From the NCBI GenBank assembly GCA_025351565.1, contig JANXVR010000174.1, positions 1 through 36,223 of the forward strand: 36,223 nucleotides of DNA. Direction: 5' to 3'. Every line of letters begins with the position of its first letter. The first letter of the stretch is position 1. A program made the translations under genes and the position numbers. Origin of the DNA: Actinomycetes bacterium. GTDB taxonomy: Bacteria > Actinomycetota > UBA4738 > HRBIN12. Shown in pieces: positions 15,924-25,564 of this stretch. The notes under the pieces are model-generated. The model was not told the DNA's origin and made no database searches. It saw only the letters and a list, made by a program, of their open reading frames with translations.

Positions 15924-17203
15924 GGCATCGCCTTCCGGGCGCGGGCGCGGCCGTGTGCCGCGTTCCCCGACCCGGAAGCGACACTCGATCGCGCGACACT
16001 CGCCAAGACACCGATCGCCGCCATGGTGGCGATGAGCGCCGAACCGCCGAACGACACCAGCGGGAGCGGCACACCGGTGATCGGGAGGAGCCCGGTCACC
16101 GCTCCCAGGTTCACGACCGCCTGAACACCGATCCATGCGGTGATGCCAGTCGCGAGCAGCCGGCCGAACACATCCGGGGCGCGGAGAGCGATCCGCACCC
16201 CCGCGTAGATCAGAACGACGAAGCAGGCAAGCACTGCAAGCTCTCCGAGGAACCCGAGTTCCTCGCCAAGGATCGCGAAGATGAAGTCCGTGTGCGCGTT
16301 GGGCACGTTCCCCCATTTGCCCCGGCTTGCCCCCAGCCCTACGCCGAACCAGCCCCCGGAGCCTAGCGAGATGAGGCCCTGTGTGAGCTGATACCCGGTG
16401 CCGCCGGGATCGAGGCTGGGGTTGATGAAGCTGAGGAATCGAGCCCGCCGATACGCGGTCCCAAGCACTGTGTACCCCCCGAGCACCATCGCCGCGACCG
16501 CCGCCGCTCCCAGATGCTTCATCTGCGCGCCCGCGACGAAGACCACGATGAACACGCTCGAGCAGAGGACGACGGTGGTTCCCAGGTCGTGCTGCAGCAT
16601 GACGATCCCTGCCACCACGATGACCACCAGCCCGAGCGGCAATGCCAGATGGCCCCCGTCGTGAAGCTTGTCCCACTTCTTCGTGAGGATCATGGCCGAG
16701 AACGCGACGAGACCGAGCTTGGCGAATTCGGAGGGCTGGAGCGTGAACGGACCGAGCGCGATCCAGCGGCTGGCACCATAGGCGGACTGACCCGCCCCGG
16801 GTTGTAGCGCCAGCAACATGAGCAACACTGTCGCACCCAGGAACGGCACGGCGGCTCGCTGCCACACGCGGTACGGCAGGCGCCACCCGGCCACCAACGC
16901 GACCGACCCCATCCCCGCGTACATCAGCTGGCGTCCGAAGAACCAGAAGCTGGTGTGGTACGTGATGTAGGCCTCGACGGAGCTAGCCGACAGCACTTCG
17001 ACCATCCCGACCAGGACGAGGAGCACGGTGGGAACGAGCAGGAACAGGAGGCTCGCCCGCACCCCGCGAGCCGGATCCCTGACCGGCGTGTTGACCGGCA
17101 CCGGCGTGACCAGCCGGAGCGGTTCTCGGGCCGGCCGTGACGCCGGCCCCCGGCCTTTTCGAGCCGGCTGCTTCTTCGCACGCGCCGCGCCGCGCTCAGT
17201 CAC
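15920..17203 (-). CDS. ftsW: FtsW, septal peptidoglycan glycosyltransferase (SEDS family)
   Basis: FtsW polymerises lipid II at the septum with its partner FtsI. The 427-residue protein has a basic cytoplasmic N-terminus of about 45 residues and then about ten membrane segments. SEDS motifs are GASRWIALGPFTLQPSEFAK, the HDLGTTVV segment carrying the likely catalytic aspartate, AHTDFIFAILGEELGFLG, and GVPLPLVSFGGSA near the C-terminus. RodA is less likely because of the position between murD and murG. The start is GTG 17201-17203 and overlaps murD by eight bases. Confidence 0.96.
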   Translation of the reverse strand: MTERGAARAKKQPARKGRGPASRPAREPLRLVTPVPVNTPVRDPARGVRASLLFLLVPTVLLVLVGMVEVLSASSVEAYITYHTSFWFFGRQLMYAGMGSVALVAGWRLPYRVWQRAAVPFLGATVLLMLLALQPGAGQSAYGASRWIALGPFTLQPSEFAKLGLVAFSAMILTKKWDKLHDGGHLALPLGLVVIVVAGIVMLQHDLGTTVVLCSSVFIVVFVAGAQMKHLGAAAVAAMVLGGYTVLGTAYRRARFLSFINPSLDPGGTGYQLTQGLISLGSGGWFGVGLGASRGKWGNVPNAHTDFIFAILGEELGFLGELAVLACFVVLIYAGVRIALRAPDVFGRLLATGITAWIGVQAVVNLGAVTGLLPITGVPLPLVSFGGSALIATMAAIGVLASVARSSVASGSGNAAHGRARARKAMP

Positions 17204-18557
17204 GACGGTGCTCCTCTACGATCGCCCTCGCGCCGGCCGCGAAGTCCTCGCCGCGCTCGCGGTAGTCCCGATACATGTCCCAGCTGGCACACGCCGGCGC
17301 CAGCAGCACGGTTCCGGGATGAGGACAGCAGTCGAACGCCGCGCGCGTGGCCTCTCGCATGGACCCCGCGGTCCGCACCTCGGTTCGCTCGCGCAGGAGT
17401 TCGACGATCTCCGGGGCCGCCTCACCGATAGCGATGACCGCATCGAGGCGTTTCGCCGCGCGGCCGAGCGGGGCTAGATCCTGCCCCTTCGCGCGGCCCC
17501 CTGCGATCAGGACGAGGGGGCCGTCCACCGCGGCGATAGCCGCGAGCGCGGCATGCACGTTCGTCGCTTTGGAGTTGTCGACGAACCGCACGCCCTGGCC
17601 CTGCGCCACGACATCACCACGATGGGGTTGCGGCTCGAAGGCTGCTAGTCCCTGCGCAACGGCCGCCGGCGTGACTCCGAACGAGAGCGACGCAGCGGCC
17701 GCAGCGGCCGCATCTTCCCGATATCCCGCTCGCCGGGGATCGACCGTGCCCAGCGACACTGCCTCGCCGTCCAGGCGCGCGGTGAGCTGGTCATCGACGT
17801 AGCCAACCTCGCCGGCGGAGGGTTCACCGGCGCAGATCCACACAACGGCGCAGGGCGCCGTGGCGGAGATCGCGGCCCCCTGCGGGTCCTCTCGGTTGCC
17901 AACGTGCGTGTCCGGAGCCGATTGCGCCGCGAAGATCTTCGCCTTCGCCAGGCGGTACGCGTCGGCGGACCTGTGCCAGTCCATGTGATCCTCCGCCACA
18001 TTGAGCAGCACCGAGACCACGGGATGGAAGGAGGATTGCGTGGACAGCTGGAACGATGACGCCTCGACAACGAGCACCTCGTGGCGCTGCGCGGCGGCTG
18101 CCGGGAACGGGTGCCCGATGTTCCCGCACGCGAGGGCATCCAACCCCGCGGCGGTCAGGCACGAGGCGATCATCCCCGTCGTCGTGGTCTTGCCGTTGGT
18201 GCCGGTGACCGCCAGGTACGGAGTCGCGGCGATCCTGGCGCCGAACTCGAGTTCGCCCCACACGGGCAGCCCGCGCTCGCGCGCCCACGAGGGGACCGCG
18301 GCGCCGAGCCGCACACCCGGGCTCACGATGACCAACGTAGCGCCGTCGAGGTCATGGGGGTCATGTCCTCCGGTATGGACGTCCGCACCTGCAGCCAGCA
18401 GTGCAGCGACCGTCCCGTTCAGCTCCGTCGCTTCGCGTTCATCGGTCACGAGCACCTCTGCGCCGAGGTTCAGCAAGACGCGCGCCGCCGAGGCGCCGGC
18501 AACGCCGGCACCCACGACCACGGCGCGAACACCTCCGAACGAGAAGTCGCCGGTCAT
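17196..18557 (-). CDS. murD: UDP-N-acetylmuramoyl-L-alanine-D-glutamate ligase MurD
   Basis: MurD adds D-glutamate to UDP-MurNAc-L-Ala using ATP. The ATG 18555-18557 (MTGDFSFGGVRAVVVGAGVA) overlaps the mraY stop as ATGA and gives 453 residues. The N-terminal Rossmann-like domain is followed by the ATP loop VTGTNGKTTTTGM, the EASSFQLSTQ segment, NVAEDHMDWH, and in the C-terminal domain RFVDNSKATNVHAALAA and LIAGGRAKGQDLAPL. APACASWDMYRDYRERGEDF matches the usual end of the protein. All key family residues that I can recognise are present. Confidence 0.98.
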   Translation of the reverse strand: MTGDFSFGGVRAVVVGAGVAGASAARVLLNLGAEVLVTDEREATELNGTVAALLAAGADVHTGGHDPHDLDGATLVIVSPGVRLGAAVPSWARERGLPVWGELEFGARIAATPYLAVTGTNGKTTTTGMIASCLTAAGLDALACGNIGHPFPAAAAQRHEVLVVEASSFQLSTQSSFHPVVSVLLNVAEDHMDWHRSADAYRLAKAKIFAAQSAPDTHVGNREDPQGAAISATAPCAVVWICAGEPSAGEVGYVDDQLTARLDGEAVSLGTVDPRRAGYREDAAAAAAASLSFGVTPAAVAQGLAAFEPQPHRGDVVAQGQGVRFVDNSKATNVHAALAAIAAVDGPLVLIAGGRAKGQDLAPLGRAAKRLDAVIAIGEAAPEIVELLRERTEVRTAGSMREATRAAFDCCPHPGTVLLAPACASWDMYRDYRERGEDFAAGARAIVEEHRRD

Positions 18558-19612
18558 CCCAAGCCGCCGCGCGCGATGAAGTCGGCGTAGTAGAGCCCGA
18601 GCCCCATGCCGACGCAGAGTCCCGCCACGATCCAGAACCGAACGATGACGGTGAACTCGGGCCACCCCGCCAATTCGAAATGGTGATGGATCGGAGACAT
18701 CCGGAATATCCGCCTGTGGAAGCCACGGAAGGAGATGACCTGGAGGATCACCGATGCCGTCTCGATCACGAAGAGCCCGCAGAGGATCACCAAGAGCAGC
18801 TCCGTGTTCGTGGTGATGGCGAGCGCCCCGAACAGTCCGCCGAGTGCCAGGGCGCCCGTGTCTCCCATGAATATCCGCGCGGGCGCGGCGTTCCACCACA
18901 GGAAGCCCGTGGCCGCGCCCATCATCGCCGCCGCCACCACGGCGGCGTCCAGCATCGCGCGTCCCTGGACCGAGTAGCAGGCATGCAGGACCGGAACGCC
19001 GCAGGCGTGCCGGAACTGCCAGAAGCCGATGAATACGTACGCCGCGAGCACCATGATCGACGAACCCGACGCCAACCCGTCAAGCCCGTCGGTGAGATTT
19101 ACCGCATTGGACGACGCGGTGAGGATCACGAATGCCCAGGCATAGAACAAGAACCCGAGCCGGATCCCAGTGTCGCGGATGAACGACACATCCGTGGTGG
19201 TGCCCGTATGGCCCGCAACGTGCACCACCATGACCGCGAACACCACGGACACCAGGGCGGTTCCCAGGAACTTCTGCGCCTTGGACAATCCGAGCGACCG
19301 ACGATGGCGCACCTTGATGAAATCGTCCAGGAACCCGACCAGGCCGAACCCGATCGCCGCCAGGACCAGCGACACACCAGTGGTCGAGAACCCGCCGAAG
19401 GTGAACCGCGAGGCCACGTACCCGAACACGAGCCCCACCAGCATGACGGTCCCGCCCATGGTCGGCGTCCCCATCTTCTCGAAGTGGGTGTGCGGTCCAT
19501 CCTCGCGGATCCGTTGACCCCAACCCCACAGGCGGAACGCGCGGATCGCGATGGGGGTCCCGAGGAGCGTGACCGAAAGCCCGACCCCTGCCGCCACCAG
19601 GATCGAGATCAT
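18554..19612 (-). CDS. mraY: MraY, phospho-MurNAc-pentapeptide translocase
   Basis: MraY transfers phospho-MurNAc-pentapeptide to undecaprenyl phosphate, making lipid I at the membrane. The 352-residue protein has about ten hydrophobic segments. Catalytic and binding motifs are clear: KMGTPTMGGTVML, GFLDDFIKVRHRRSLGLS (the aspartate pair), NAVNLTDGLDGLASG, ARIFMGDTGALALGG, and RMSPIHHHFELAGWPE. The start ATG 19610-19612 overlaps the murF stop as ATGA, and the stop overlaps murD the same way. It is the membrane step between the soluble Mur ligases and MurG. Confidence 0.98.
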   Translation of the reverse strand: MISILVAAGVGLSVTLLGTPIAIRAFRLWGWGQRIREDGPHTHFEKMGTPTMGGTVMLVGLVFGYVASRFTFGGFSTTGVSLVLAAIGFGLVGFLDDFIKVRHRRSLGLSKAQKFLGTALVSVVFAVMVVHVAGHTGTTTDVSFIRDTGIRLGFLFYAWAFVILTASSNAVNLTDGLDGLASGSSIMVLAAYVFIGFWQFRHACGVPVLHACYSVQGRAMLDAAVVAAAMMGAATGFLWWNAAPARIFMGDTGALALGGLFGALAITTNTELLLVILCGLFVIETASVILQVISFRGFHRRIFRMSPIHHHFELAGWPEFTVIVRFWIVAGLCVGMGLGLYYADFIARGGLG

Positions 19613-20970
19613 CGGAGTGCCTCCGCAAGCTTCTCCAGGCCCGCAACGCGCGAGGCTTTGAACAACACGACATCGCCCGGGCGTGCGTGCGCACCTACGT
19701 CGGCCAGGACGTCGGCGCCCTCGTCGTAGCTCGCGACGTTCTCGGGCTCCACGCCCTCCCTGAGACCGGCCACCGCGATCGGGTACGCGGCCGGACCAAC
19801 GGTGATGAGCCGGTCCACCCTGACCCGGGCGGCGAGCTCGCCGATCCGTTCGTGTTCGGCCATGGCAAGCGAACCCAACTCAGCCATGGGACCGAGGACC
19901 GCGATGAGCTTGGCGTCTCCGGCGATCCAGCGCGCGGCCTTGATGGCAGCCGCCACCGATTCGGGATTGGCGTTGTAGGCGTCGTTCACCACGCGGATGC
20001 CGCCGGGAGTGGTGAACGTCTCCATCCGCCAATGCGAGATACGGGCATCGGCGAGCGCGTCCGCGGCGGCGGCGAGCGGGACGTCCATCTCGTTCCCGAC
20101 CGCGATCGCCGCCAAGGCGTTCGTGACCATGTGTTCCCCGGGCACGGACAGGCGCACCTGGGCATCGTCCACGCCCGCGGAAACCATGAATCGCGCGCAC
20201 CCGTCGCCGTCCAAACTGACATCCACCGCGCGAACATCCGCGGATGCGGTGAGCCCGAAGGTGACAACCCTGCCCGCACATCGGTCGCGATAGCCGGACA
20301 CCACCTTGTCGTCCGCGAGCAGGATCGCGACCCCATCGGCGTCCAGGGCCTCCACGGGTTCGGCCGAGGCTTCGACGATGGCATCCCACGATCCGAAGAT
20401 CTCGATGTGCGCCATACCGATGTTCGTCACGACAACGATCGTGGGGCGAGCGATCGCGCAGAGCTCCGACACATCCCCCTTGTGGCGGGCGCCCAGCTCC
20501 GCCACCACGACCTGCGTCTCAGGTGGCGCGGACAGGAGCGTCACGGGGAGCCCGACCTCGTTGTTGAAGGAGCCGGAGCTGGCGTGGGTGCGCAGCGCTG
20601 TGGACAGGACCGCCGCCGCGAGGTCCTTCGTGGTGGTCTTGCCGTTCGCACCGGTGATGGCGATCACGGTGGCGTCCATCCGCAGACGTTCGTCCGAGGC
20701 CAGCCGCGTCAGCGCCTCCCCCGTGGACCGGACGAACACCGCCGGCCCTTGGATGGTGGTGCCGTCCCTGCCCAGGACGCCTGCCGCTCCGCCGGCCAGG
20801 GCATCCGCGACGAACTTGGCACCGTCCGTCCGCTCGCCCGGGAGCGCGACGAACAGGGCACCCGGTGTCACGTATCGGGAGTCCGTCGTCACCGAGGTGA
20901 CCTCGACATCCTCACCGATGAGCATGCCGTCCACCGCCCGCGCCACATCGCTCATCCGCCGCGGTCTCAT
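19609..20970 (-). CDS. murF: UDP-MurNAc-tripeptide D-alanyl-D-alanine ligase MurF
   Basis: MurF adds D-Ala-D-Ala to complete the pentapeptide. The 453-residue protein shows the N-terminal substrate domain (VTTDSRYVTPGALFVALPGE, then RTDGAKFVADAL), the ATP loop ITGANGKTTTKD, SFNNEVGLPVTLL, AELGARHKGDVSEL, TNIGMAHIEIFG, and the C-terminal INDAYNANP-like VVNDAYNANPESVAAA. It starts at ATG 20968-20970, overlapping murE as ATGA, and ends overlapping mraY. Length and domain order are normal. Confidence 0.98.
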   Translation of the reverse strand: MRPRRMSDVARAVDGMLIGEDVEVTSVTTDSRYVTPGALFVALPGERTDGAKFVADALAGGAAGVLGRDGTTIQGPAVFVRSTGEALTRLASDERLRMDATVIAITGANGKTTTKDLAAAVLSTALRTHASSGSFNNEVGLPVTLLSAPPETQVVVAELGARHKGDVSELCAIARPTIVVVTNIGMAHIEIFGSWDAIVEASAEPVEALDADGVAILLADDKVVSGYRDRCAGRVVTFGLTASADVRAVDVSLDGDGCARFMVSAGVDDAQVRLSVPGEHMVTNALAAIAVGNEMDVPLAAAADALADARISHWRMETFTTPGGIRVVNDAYNANPESVAAAIKAARWIAGDAKLIAVLGPMAELGSLAMAEHERIGELAARVRVDRLITVGPAAYPIAVAGLREGVEPENVASYDEGADVLADVGAHARPGDVVLFKASRVAGLEKLAEALR

Positions 20971-22478
20971 GACCTCTCCCCCACGAGTTCCGCTAGTTCC
21001 GCGCGCGCGACGGCTCGATCGTCGAACGGCACCTGGAGGCCATCTACCTCCTGATAGGGCTCATGTCCCTTCCCGGCGATAACGACCGCGTCACCAGCCT
21101 CGGCTCGGCGCAGGGCGAGCCTGATGGCCGCGCGCCGGTCCACCTCGGACACGAAGTTTCCCCCGGCGGCGCCCTCCTCGATCTGCCTGATGATCGCCAG
21201 CGGATCCTCCGAACGCGGGTTGTCGCTCGTGATGACGGTGAGATCTGCACCGGCCGTGGCGGCCGCTCCCATCAGCGGTCGCTTCGCCCGGTCGCGATCT
21301 CCACCGCAACCGAACACACAGATCAGCTTCCCGGGCACCAGCGGGCGCACCGCCCTCAACACGGTCTGGATGCTATCCGGCGTGTGCGCGTAGTCCACTA
21401 CCACCAGGAATCCCTGTCCTTCGTCGACGGGCTCGACACGGCCGGGCACGCCTTCGAGCCCCGCGATACCGGCCGTGATGACGTCGTCGGCGATCCCAAG
21501 CTGCCGCGCGGCGGCCACCACCCCGAGGCAGTTCGACACGTTGAACGCCCCTCGGAGCGCGGAGCGGACCGAGAGCCCATCCGCCGCGAACGAGACTCCT
21601 TCCCCATCCACCCGGATGTCGGTGGCAACCAGGTCCGCGCCGGCCGCCGCGGTCCCGACGGTGATCACGGGGATGGTGGCAAGATCGCCGAGCTTCCGCC
21701 CATACGGATCGTCGATATTCACGACCCCGACGGCCGCGCGCCCGGGGGTGAACAGGCTCGCCTTCGCTTCGAAGTACTGCTCCATGTCCCGGTGGTAGTC
21801 CAGGTGGTCCTGCGAGAGATTCGTGAAGACCGCGACGTCCACCGCGAACCCGTCGACCCGGTGCTGCGCCAGGGCGTGTGAGGAGATCTCCATCGCCACC
21901 CCGCGAACGCCGGATGCTCGCATGCGCGCCAGCAGGCGTTGGAGGTCCGGCGCCTCAGGGGTGGTCCGGGGAAGCGGGACGGGCACGCCGTCGATGCGGG
22001 CGCCGGTGGTACCGATCACGCCGCTCGTCATCCCGGCGGCGCCGAAGACCGCCTCCATGAGGTACGTCGACGTAGTCTTCCCGTTGGTCCCGGTGATCCC
22101 GGCAAGGGTGAGCGCCTGCGCGGGGCGTCCGAAAACCTGGGCAGCCATCGGACCCATGGCCGCGCGAACGGACGGCACGACCAGCTGAGGAACATCGACG
22201 CCGTCGACGCGGCGCTCGACCACGAGGGCCAGGGCGCCGGACGCCACCGCAGCCCCGGCGAAAGCGTGGCCGTCGACCTCCTCCCCCCGGACGCAGAAGA
22301 AGATCGAGCCGGCCGCCACGTCGCGGGAATCGTAGGAGACCTCCCGGACCCCGACCCCGGGGTCGCCGAACACGACGACGCCGGGCACCGCGGTCGCGAG
22401 GTCACCAACGGTGGGGAAGGAGGGAACCACGGACCCCGAGCTTACCGTCGGCCCGCCCCCTTGGCCCGGAGGGATCAC
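20967..22478 (-). CDS. murE: MurE, UDP-MurNAc-tripeptide ligase, meso-diaminopimelate type
   Basis: MurE adds the third residue of the stem peptide. The DNPR motif at residues 419-422 (in SDNPRSEDP) is the signature of enzymes that use meso-diaminopimelate; lysine-adding enzymes differ there. Other motifs are YDSRDVAAGSIFFCVRGEEV, the ATP loop ITGTNGKTTSTYL, TTPEAPDLQRLL, EISSHAL, TNLSQDHLDYH, EAKASLF (likely carbamylated lysine), VVVDYAHTPDSI and the end GKGHEPYQ. The start is GTG 22476-22478, overlapping the ftsI stop as GTGA. The first 25 or so residues are glycine/proline-rich and poorly conserved, so a later start is possible. Confidence 0.97.
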   Translation of the reverse strand: MIPPGQGGGPTVSSGSVVPSFPTVGDLATAVPGVVVFGDPGVGVREVSYDSRDVAAGSIFFCVRGEEVDGHAFAGAAVASGALALVVERRVDGVDVPQLVVPSVRAAMGPMAAQVFGRPAQALTLAGITGTNGKTTSTYLMEAVFGAAGMTSGVIGTTGARIDGVPVPLPRTTPEAPDLQRLLARMRASGVRGVAMEISSHALAQHRVDGFAVDVAVFTNLSQDHLDYHRDMEQYFEAKASLFTPGRAAVGVVNIDDPYGRKLGDLATIPVITVGTAAAGADLVATDIRVDGEGVSFAADGLSVRSALRGAFNVSNCLGVVAAARQLGIADDVITAGIAGLEGVPGRVEPVDEGQGFLVVVDYAHTPDSIQTVLRAVRPLVPGKLICVFGCGGDRDRAKRPLMGAAATAGADLTVITSDNPRSEDPLAIIRQIEEGAAGGNFVSEVDRRAAIRLALRRAEAGDAVVIAGKGHEPYQEVDGLQVPFDDRAVARAELAELVGERS

Positions 22479-24184
22479 GGGTGGAAGGCACTGGGCGGCA
22501 GCGGTACCGGCACGGCCGGCGCGATCCCCAGACGATGGATCGCGTACCGCGCCACCTGCTGGAACAGCGGTGCCGCGGCGACCCCTCCGTAGACCGTCGT
22601 CGGCCTGTCGATGATCGCTGCAACGACGACGCGCGGGGCCGACGCTGGGAGGAACCCGATGAACGAAGCCACATAGGCGTTCTGGTAGTAGCCACCCTGA
22701 GGGTCGGGTATGAGCGCCGTCCCGGTCTTCCCAGCAACCTGATACCCCGGGATCGCCGCGTTCACCCCCGTGCCGTCGGCGACGACCGAGGAGAGCATCT
22801 GCGTGAGCTCATCGGCGGTCGTCTTCGCGATAACGGGCCGCGTCGGCGAGGGCGGCGCGGGGTTGAAGACGCCGCCGGGGTCGTTCGTGCCGAGGATCAG
22901 GCGCGGCTGGACCAAGGTGCCTCCGTTGGCGACGGTGGCGTACACCGAGGCCATCTGCATCGGGGTGACGGAGATCCCTTGTCCGTAGGAGATGGTGGAA
23001 AGGCTCGTGCCCGTCCAGTCCGGCGTCGCCGGGACTTGACCTGCGGCCTCGCTCGGGAATCGGAGTCCCGTGGTGCGCCCGAACCCGAACCTGGCCAGGT
23101 AGGTCGCGAGTCCCGGGGCACCAACCTTGTCGGCCACCTCGCTGGCGCCGATGTTGCTGGACTGGGTGATGATGTCCCCGAGCGTCATCTGCTCGATCGG
23201 GTGCACGTGCGAATCGTGGATCGTGTAGGTCCCGATGGTCCGCGTCCACGGCACGCTGAAACGCTGGGACATCGAGACCCCGCCGATCTCCAGCCCCGCA
23301 GCGGCGGTGATGACCTTGTTCACTGAACCCGGCTCGAACATGTCGGTGAGCGCGCGGTTGCGGAAGAAGTTGGCGTTCGCCGTCGCGAAGGCGTTCGGGT
23401 CGAACGTCGGGTAGTTCGCCATGGCGTAGATGTCGCCGGTCCGCGGGTCCATGACGATGATCGTGCCGCCCTTCGCGTGATTGGCCTGCACGGCTTGCCG
23501 CAGGTACTCCTGCGCCTGGAACTGGATCTGGCGGTCGATCGTGGTGACGAGCGTGCTCCCGGCCACCGGAGGATCCACCACGTGGACGCCTTCAGGGATC
23601 AGCTGACCTCCAGGCGACAACTCAACCTGCTCTTGGCCGGGATGGCCCGCGAGGAGCCCTTGGAACTGGGACTCAAGGCCGGACAGACCGAGGCCGTCGA
23701 TGTTCACGAATCCCAGCGTCTGGGAGGCGAGGTTCCCGGCCGGGTACTCGCGCTTGGGCACCGGGGTCGCGAAGATCCCCGGGAGCGACAATGCCTCGAT
23801 CTTGGCCGCAACGCCCGGGTCGATCTGGCGACCCAGGTAAGCGAACGACCCGCTCCGTGTCAGCGCGGACATGAGGGTTCTGGGCTTGACCTCCAACAGC
23901 GGCGCGATCGCGCCCGCCGTGGCCACGGGATCGACGACGTAGCGGGGATCGGCGTAGATGTCGCGCGCCTGTACGGTCATCGCCAGCGGGGCGCCGTCGC
24001 GGTCCACGATCATCCCTCGGGCCGCCGGCAGGGTGATGGTATGCACGCGCTGCGCCAGCCCTTGCGCTGCGTATGCCCGCTGATCGCGCAACTGGAGCAC
24101 TCCGAGGCGCACCGTGATCCCCCCGAACGCCAAGACGAACACCACGAGAAGGATCACGAGCCGGGCGCCGGGTGGCCTCCTCAC
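22475..24184 (-). CDS. ftsI: FtsI, septal penicillin-binding protein (class B PBP)
   Basis: FtsI is the septal transpeptidase that cross-links glycan made by FtsW. The 569-residue protein has a short cytoplasmic tail, one membrane anchor (residues 9-28), the class B dimerisation domain beginning RGMIVDRDGAPLAMT, and the penicillin-binding domain. The active-site triad of motifs is complete: SVNK in MFEPGSVNKVI (catalytic serine), SSN in TQSSNIGASEVADK, and KTG in VAGKTGTALI. There is no PASTA domain. It starts at GTG 24182-24184, overlapping the ftsL-like gene by four bases. Confidence 0.97.
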   Translation of the reverse strand: MRRPPGARLVILLVVFVLAFGGITVRLGVLQLRDQRAYAAQGLAQRVHTITLPAARGMIVDRDGAPLAMTVQARDIYADPRYVVDPVATAGAIAPLLEVKPRTLMSALTRSGSFAYLGRQIDPGVAAKIEALSLPGIFATPVPKREYPAGNLASQTLGFVNIDGLGLSGLESQFQGLLAGHPGQEQVELSPGGQLIPEGVHVVDPPVAGSTLVTTIDRQIQFQAQEYLRQAVQANHAKGGTIIVMDPRTGDIYAMANYPTFDPNAFATANANFFRNRALTDMFEPGSVNKVITAAAGLEIGGVSMSQRFSVPWTRTIGTYTIHDSHVHPIEQMTLGDIITQSSNIGASEVADKVGAPGLATYLARFGFGRTTGLRFPSEAAGQVPATPDWTGTSLSTISYGQGISVTPMQMASVYATVANGGTLVQPRLILGTNDPGGVFNPAPPSPTRPVIAKTTADELTQMLSSVVADGTGVNAAIPGYQVAGKTGTALIPDPQGGYYQNAYVASFIGFLPASAPRVVVAAIIDRPTTVYGGVAAAPLFQQVARYAIHRLGIAPAVPVPLPPSAFHP

Positions 24185-24588
24185 GGATGCCCCACCTTTG
24201 CGGTCATCCCGGGAACCGTCAGCACGATCACGTCAGGCGGGGTCACCATGCCGCGGGCGATCGCCCATGTTTGGATGCGCCCGGGCGCGGACAGCGCCGC
24301 CAAGTGTTCCGTCAACGCGACCCTGTTCGCTTGCAGGGCACTGATGTTGTCGCGCAAGGTGCGCGCCTGGAACGCCTGCTGGGCAAGCAGAACGTTGAGC
24401 ACCACCACCCCCGTCACCAACGCGGTGACCACGGCGGCGGAGAAGAAGAGGAATCCGGGATGGAACGCGGGCCGGCGCTGACGACGGGGTTCCGGACGCG
24501 CAGCCGGCGTCGTGGGGGCGCGGCGGGGGGCCGGCGCCGGTCCACGGCTGGGAGCCGGGGCGGGAGCACTTCGTGCCGGTTCGCTCAT
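24181..24588 (-). CDS. FtsL-like single-pass division protein
   Basis: This 135-residue protein has the layout of FtsL: a cytoplasmic proline/alanine/arginine-rich tail (about residues 1-45), one membrane segment ([20 protein letters not shown], about 47-66), and a helical extracellular part with heptad-like leucines ([20 protein letters not shown]), ending in a short tail. FtsL is poorly conserved, so the call rests on topology and position between rsmH and ftsI, where actinobacteria carry ftsL. The long proline-rich tail is common in that phylum. The start ATG 24586-24588 overlaps rsmH as ATGA and the stop overlaps ftsI. Confidence 0.85.
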   Translation of the reverse strand: MSEPARSAPAPAPSRGPAPAPRRAPTTPAARPEPRRQRRPAFHPGFLFFSAAVVTALVTGVVVLNVLLAQQAFQARTLRDNISALQANRVALTEHLAALSAPGRIQTWAIARGMVTPPDVIVLTVPGMTAKVGHP

Positions 24589-25451
24589 GCGGCCGCCGCC
24601 GACCGCTCTGCCACACGGAACTTCGCGCTGCGCGCTCGAGGGTTCCGGGCGACCTCTTCCCGGCTCGGCACCAACGGCTTCTTCGTCAAGGTGGCAAGGC
24701 GTTCGTCGGCGCGGAACGTCCTCTTCACGAACCCGTCTTCCAGGGAGTGGTAGCTGATCACGACGACGCGGCCGCCGGGAGCGAGGAGATCGACCGCCTG
24801 AGGCAGGGCGGCGGCGAGCTCCTCCAACTCCCGGTTGACCGCGATACGGAGCGCCTGGAAGGTGCGACGCGCGGGGTGGGGGCCCCCCGGCCGCTTCCCG
24901 ACGGCGCCCACGACGACCCCGGCCAGCTGGTCGGTCGTCTCGATACGGGCCTTATGACGATTACGAACGATGGCGGAGGCGATCCTTCGGGACTTCGGCT
25001 CTTGCCCGAACCTGAAGATCAGATCGGCCAGCTCCTTCTCCGGGAGGTCGTTGACCAGATCGGCGGCGGTGGGGCCCTCGCGGTCCATCCGCATGTCGAG
25101 CGGCGCGTCCTGCCGGTAGCCGAACCCGCGCTCGGCTGCATCGAGCTGCATCGAAGACACCCCGAGATCGAAGAGGACGCCATCCACCGGCCCCAGTGTG
25201 TCGGTCTCTTCGATCTCGGAGAAGAGGTGTTGCAACGCCCTGAACCGGTCGCCGAACCCTGCGAGTCGCCCGGTCGCGAGCGCGATGGCCACGGGGTCGC
25301 GATCGATGCCCACCACCGATCGAACCCCCGCCGACAGGAGCGCCTCCGCGTGTCCTCCGGCGCCCAGCGTCATGTCCACCACGATGCCCCGGCCTCCGAG
25401 GAACTCGGTCACCTCGGTCACCATGACGGGAAGATGCGGAGCCTCGGCCAC
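24585..25451 (-). CDS. rsmH: 16S rRNA (cytosine-1402-N4) methyltransferase RsmH
   Basis: RsmH (MraW) methylates N4 of C1402 of 16S rRNA using S-adenosylmethionine. The 288-residue protein shows the N-terminal HLPVMVTEV, the cofactor motif [58 protein letters not shown], and the C-terminal [15 protein letters not shown] and [16 protein letters not shown]. The start GTG 25449-25451 overlaps the stop of the preceding 37-residue peptide by one base (TAGTG). No good ribosome binding site precedes the GTG, so translation probably depends on ribosomes finishing the peptide. Confidence 0.97.
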   Translation of the reverse strand: MAEAPHLPVMVTEVTEFLGGRGIVVDMTLGAGGHAEALLSAGVRSVVGIDRDPVAIALATGRLAGFGDRFRALQHLFSEIEETDTLGPVDGVLFDLGVSSMQLDAAERGFGYRQDAPLDMRMDREGPTAADLVNDLPEKELADLIFRFGQEPKSRRIASAIVRNRHKARIETTDQLAGVVVGAVGKRPGGPHPARRTFQALRIAVNRELEELAAALPQAVDLLAPGGRVVVISYHSLEDGFVKRTFRADERLATLTKKPLVPSREEVARNPRARSAKFRVAERSAAAA

Positions 25452-25564
25452 TACGCCACGTGTCCGGCAAGGAGACCCAGGCCGTAGGTCGCAAGCACGG
25501 TGAGCGCCATCATCGCGATGAGGGACAGACTCTGTCGAACTTCCTTACCAAGGTCGGGCTTCAT
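25451..25564 (-). CDS. Unrecognised 37-residue membrane peptide between mraZ and rsmH
   Basis: I do not recognise this gene. It encodes [12 protein letters not shown], then a hydrophobic helix at residues 13-34 ([20 protein letters not shown] followed by AG), ending HVA. The layout suggests a single membrane helix with a charged cytoplasmic N-terminus. GGGAGG (25570-25575) lies five bases before the ATG (25562-25564), one of the better ribosome binding sites here. The ATG overlaps the mraZ stop as ATGA. The TAG stop (25451-25453) overlaps the rsmH GTG. Third codon positions are mostly G or C, as expected for a real gene in this genome. It could be a small partner of the division machinery or simply a coupling device for rsmH. 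The open frame is certain; expression is inferred. Confidence 0.72.
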   Translation of the reverse strand: MKPDLGKEVRQSLSLIAMMALTVLATYGLGLLAGHVA

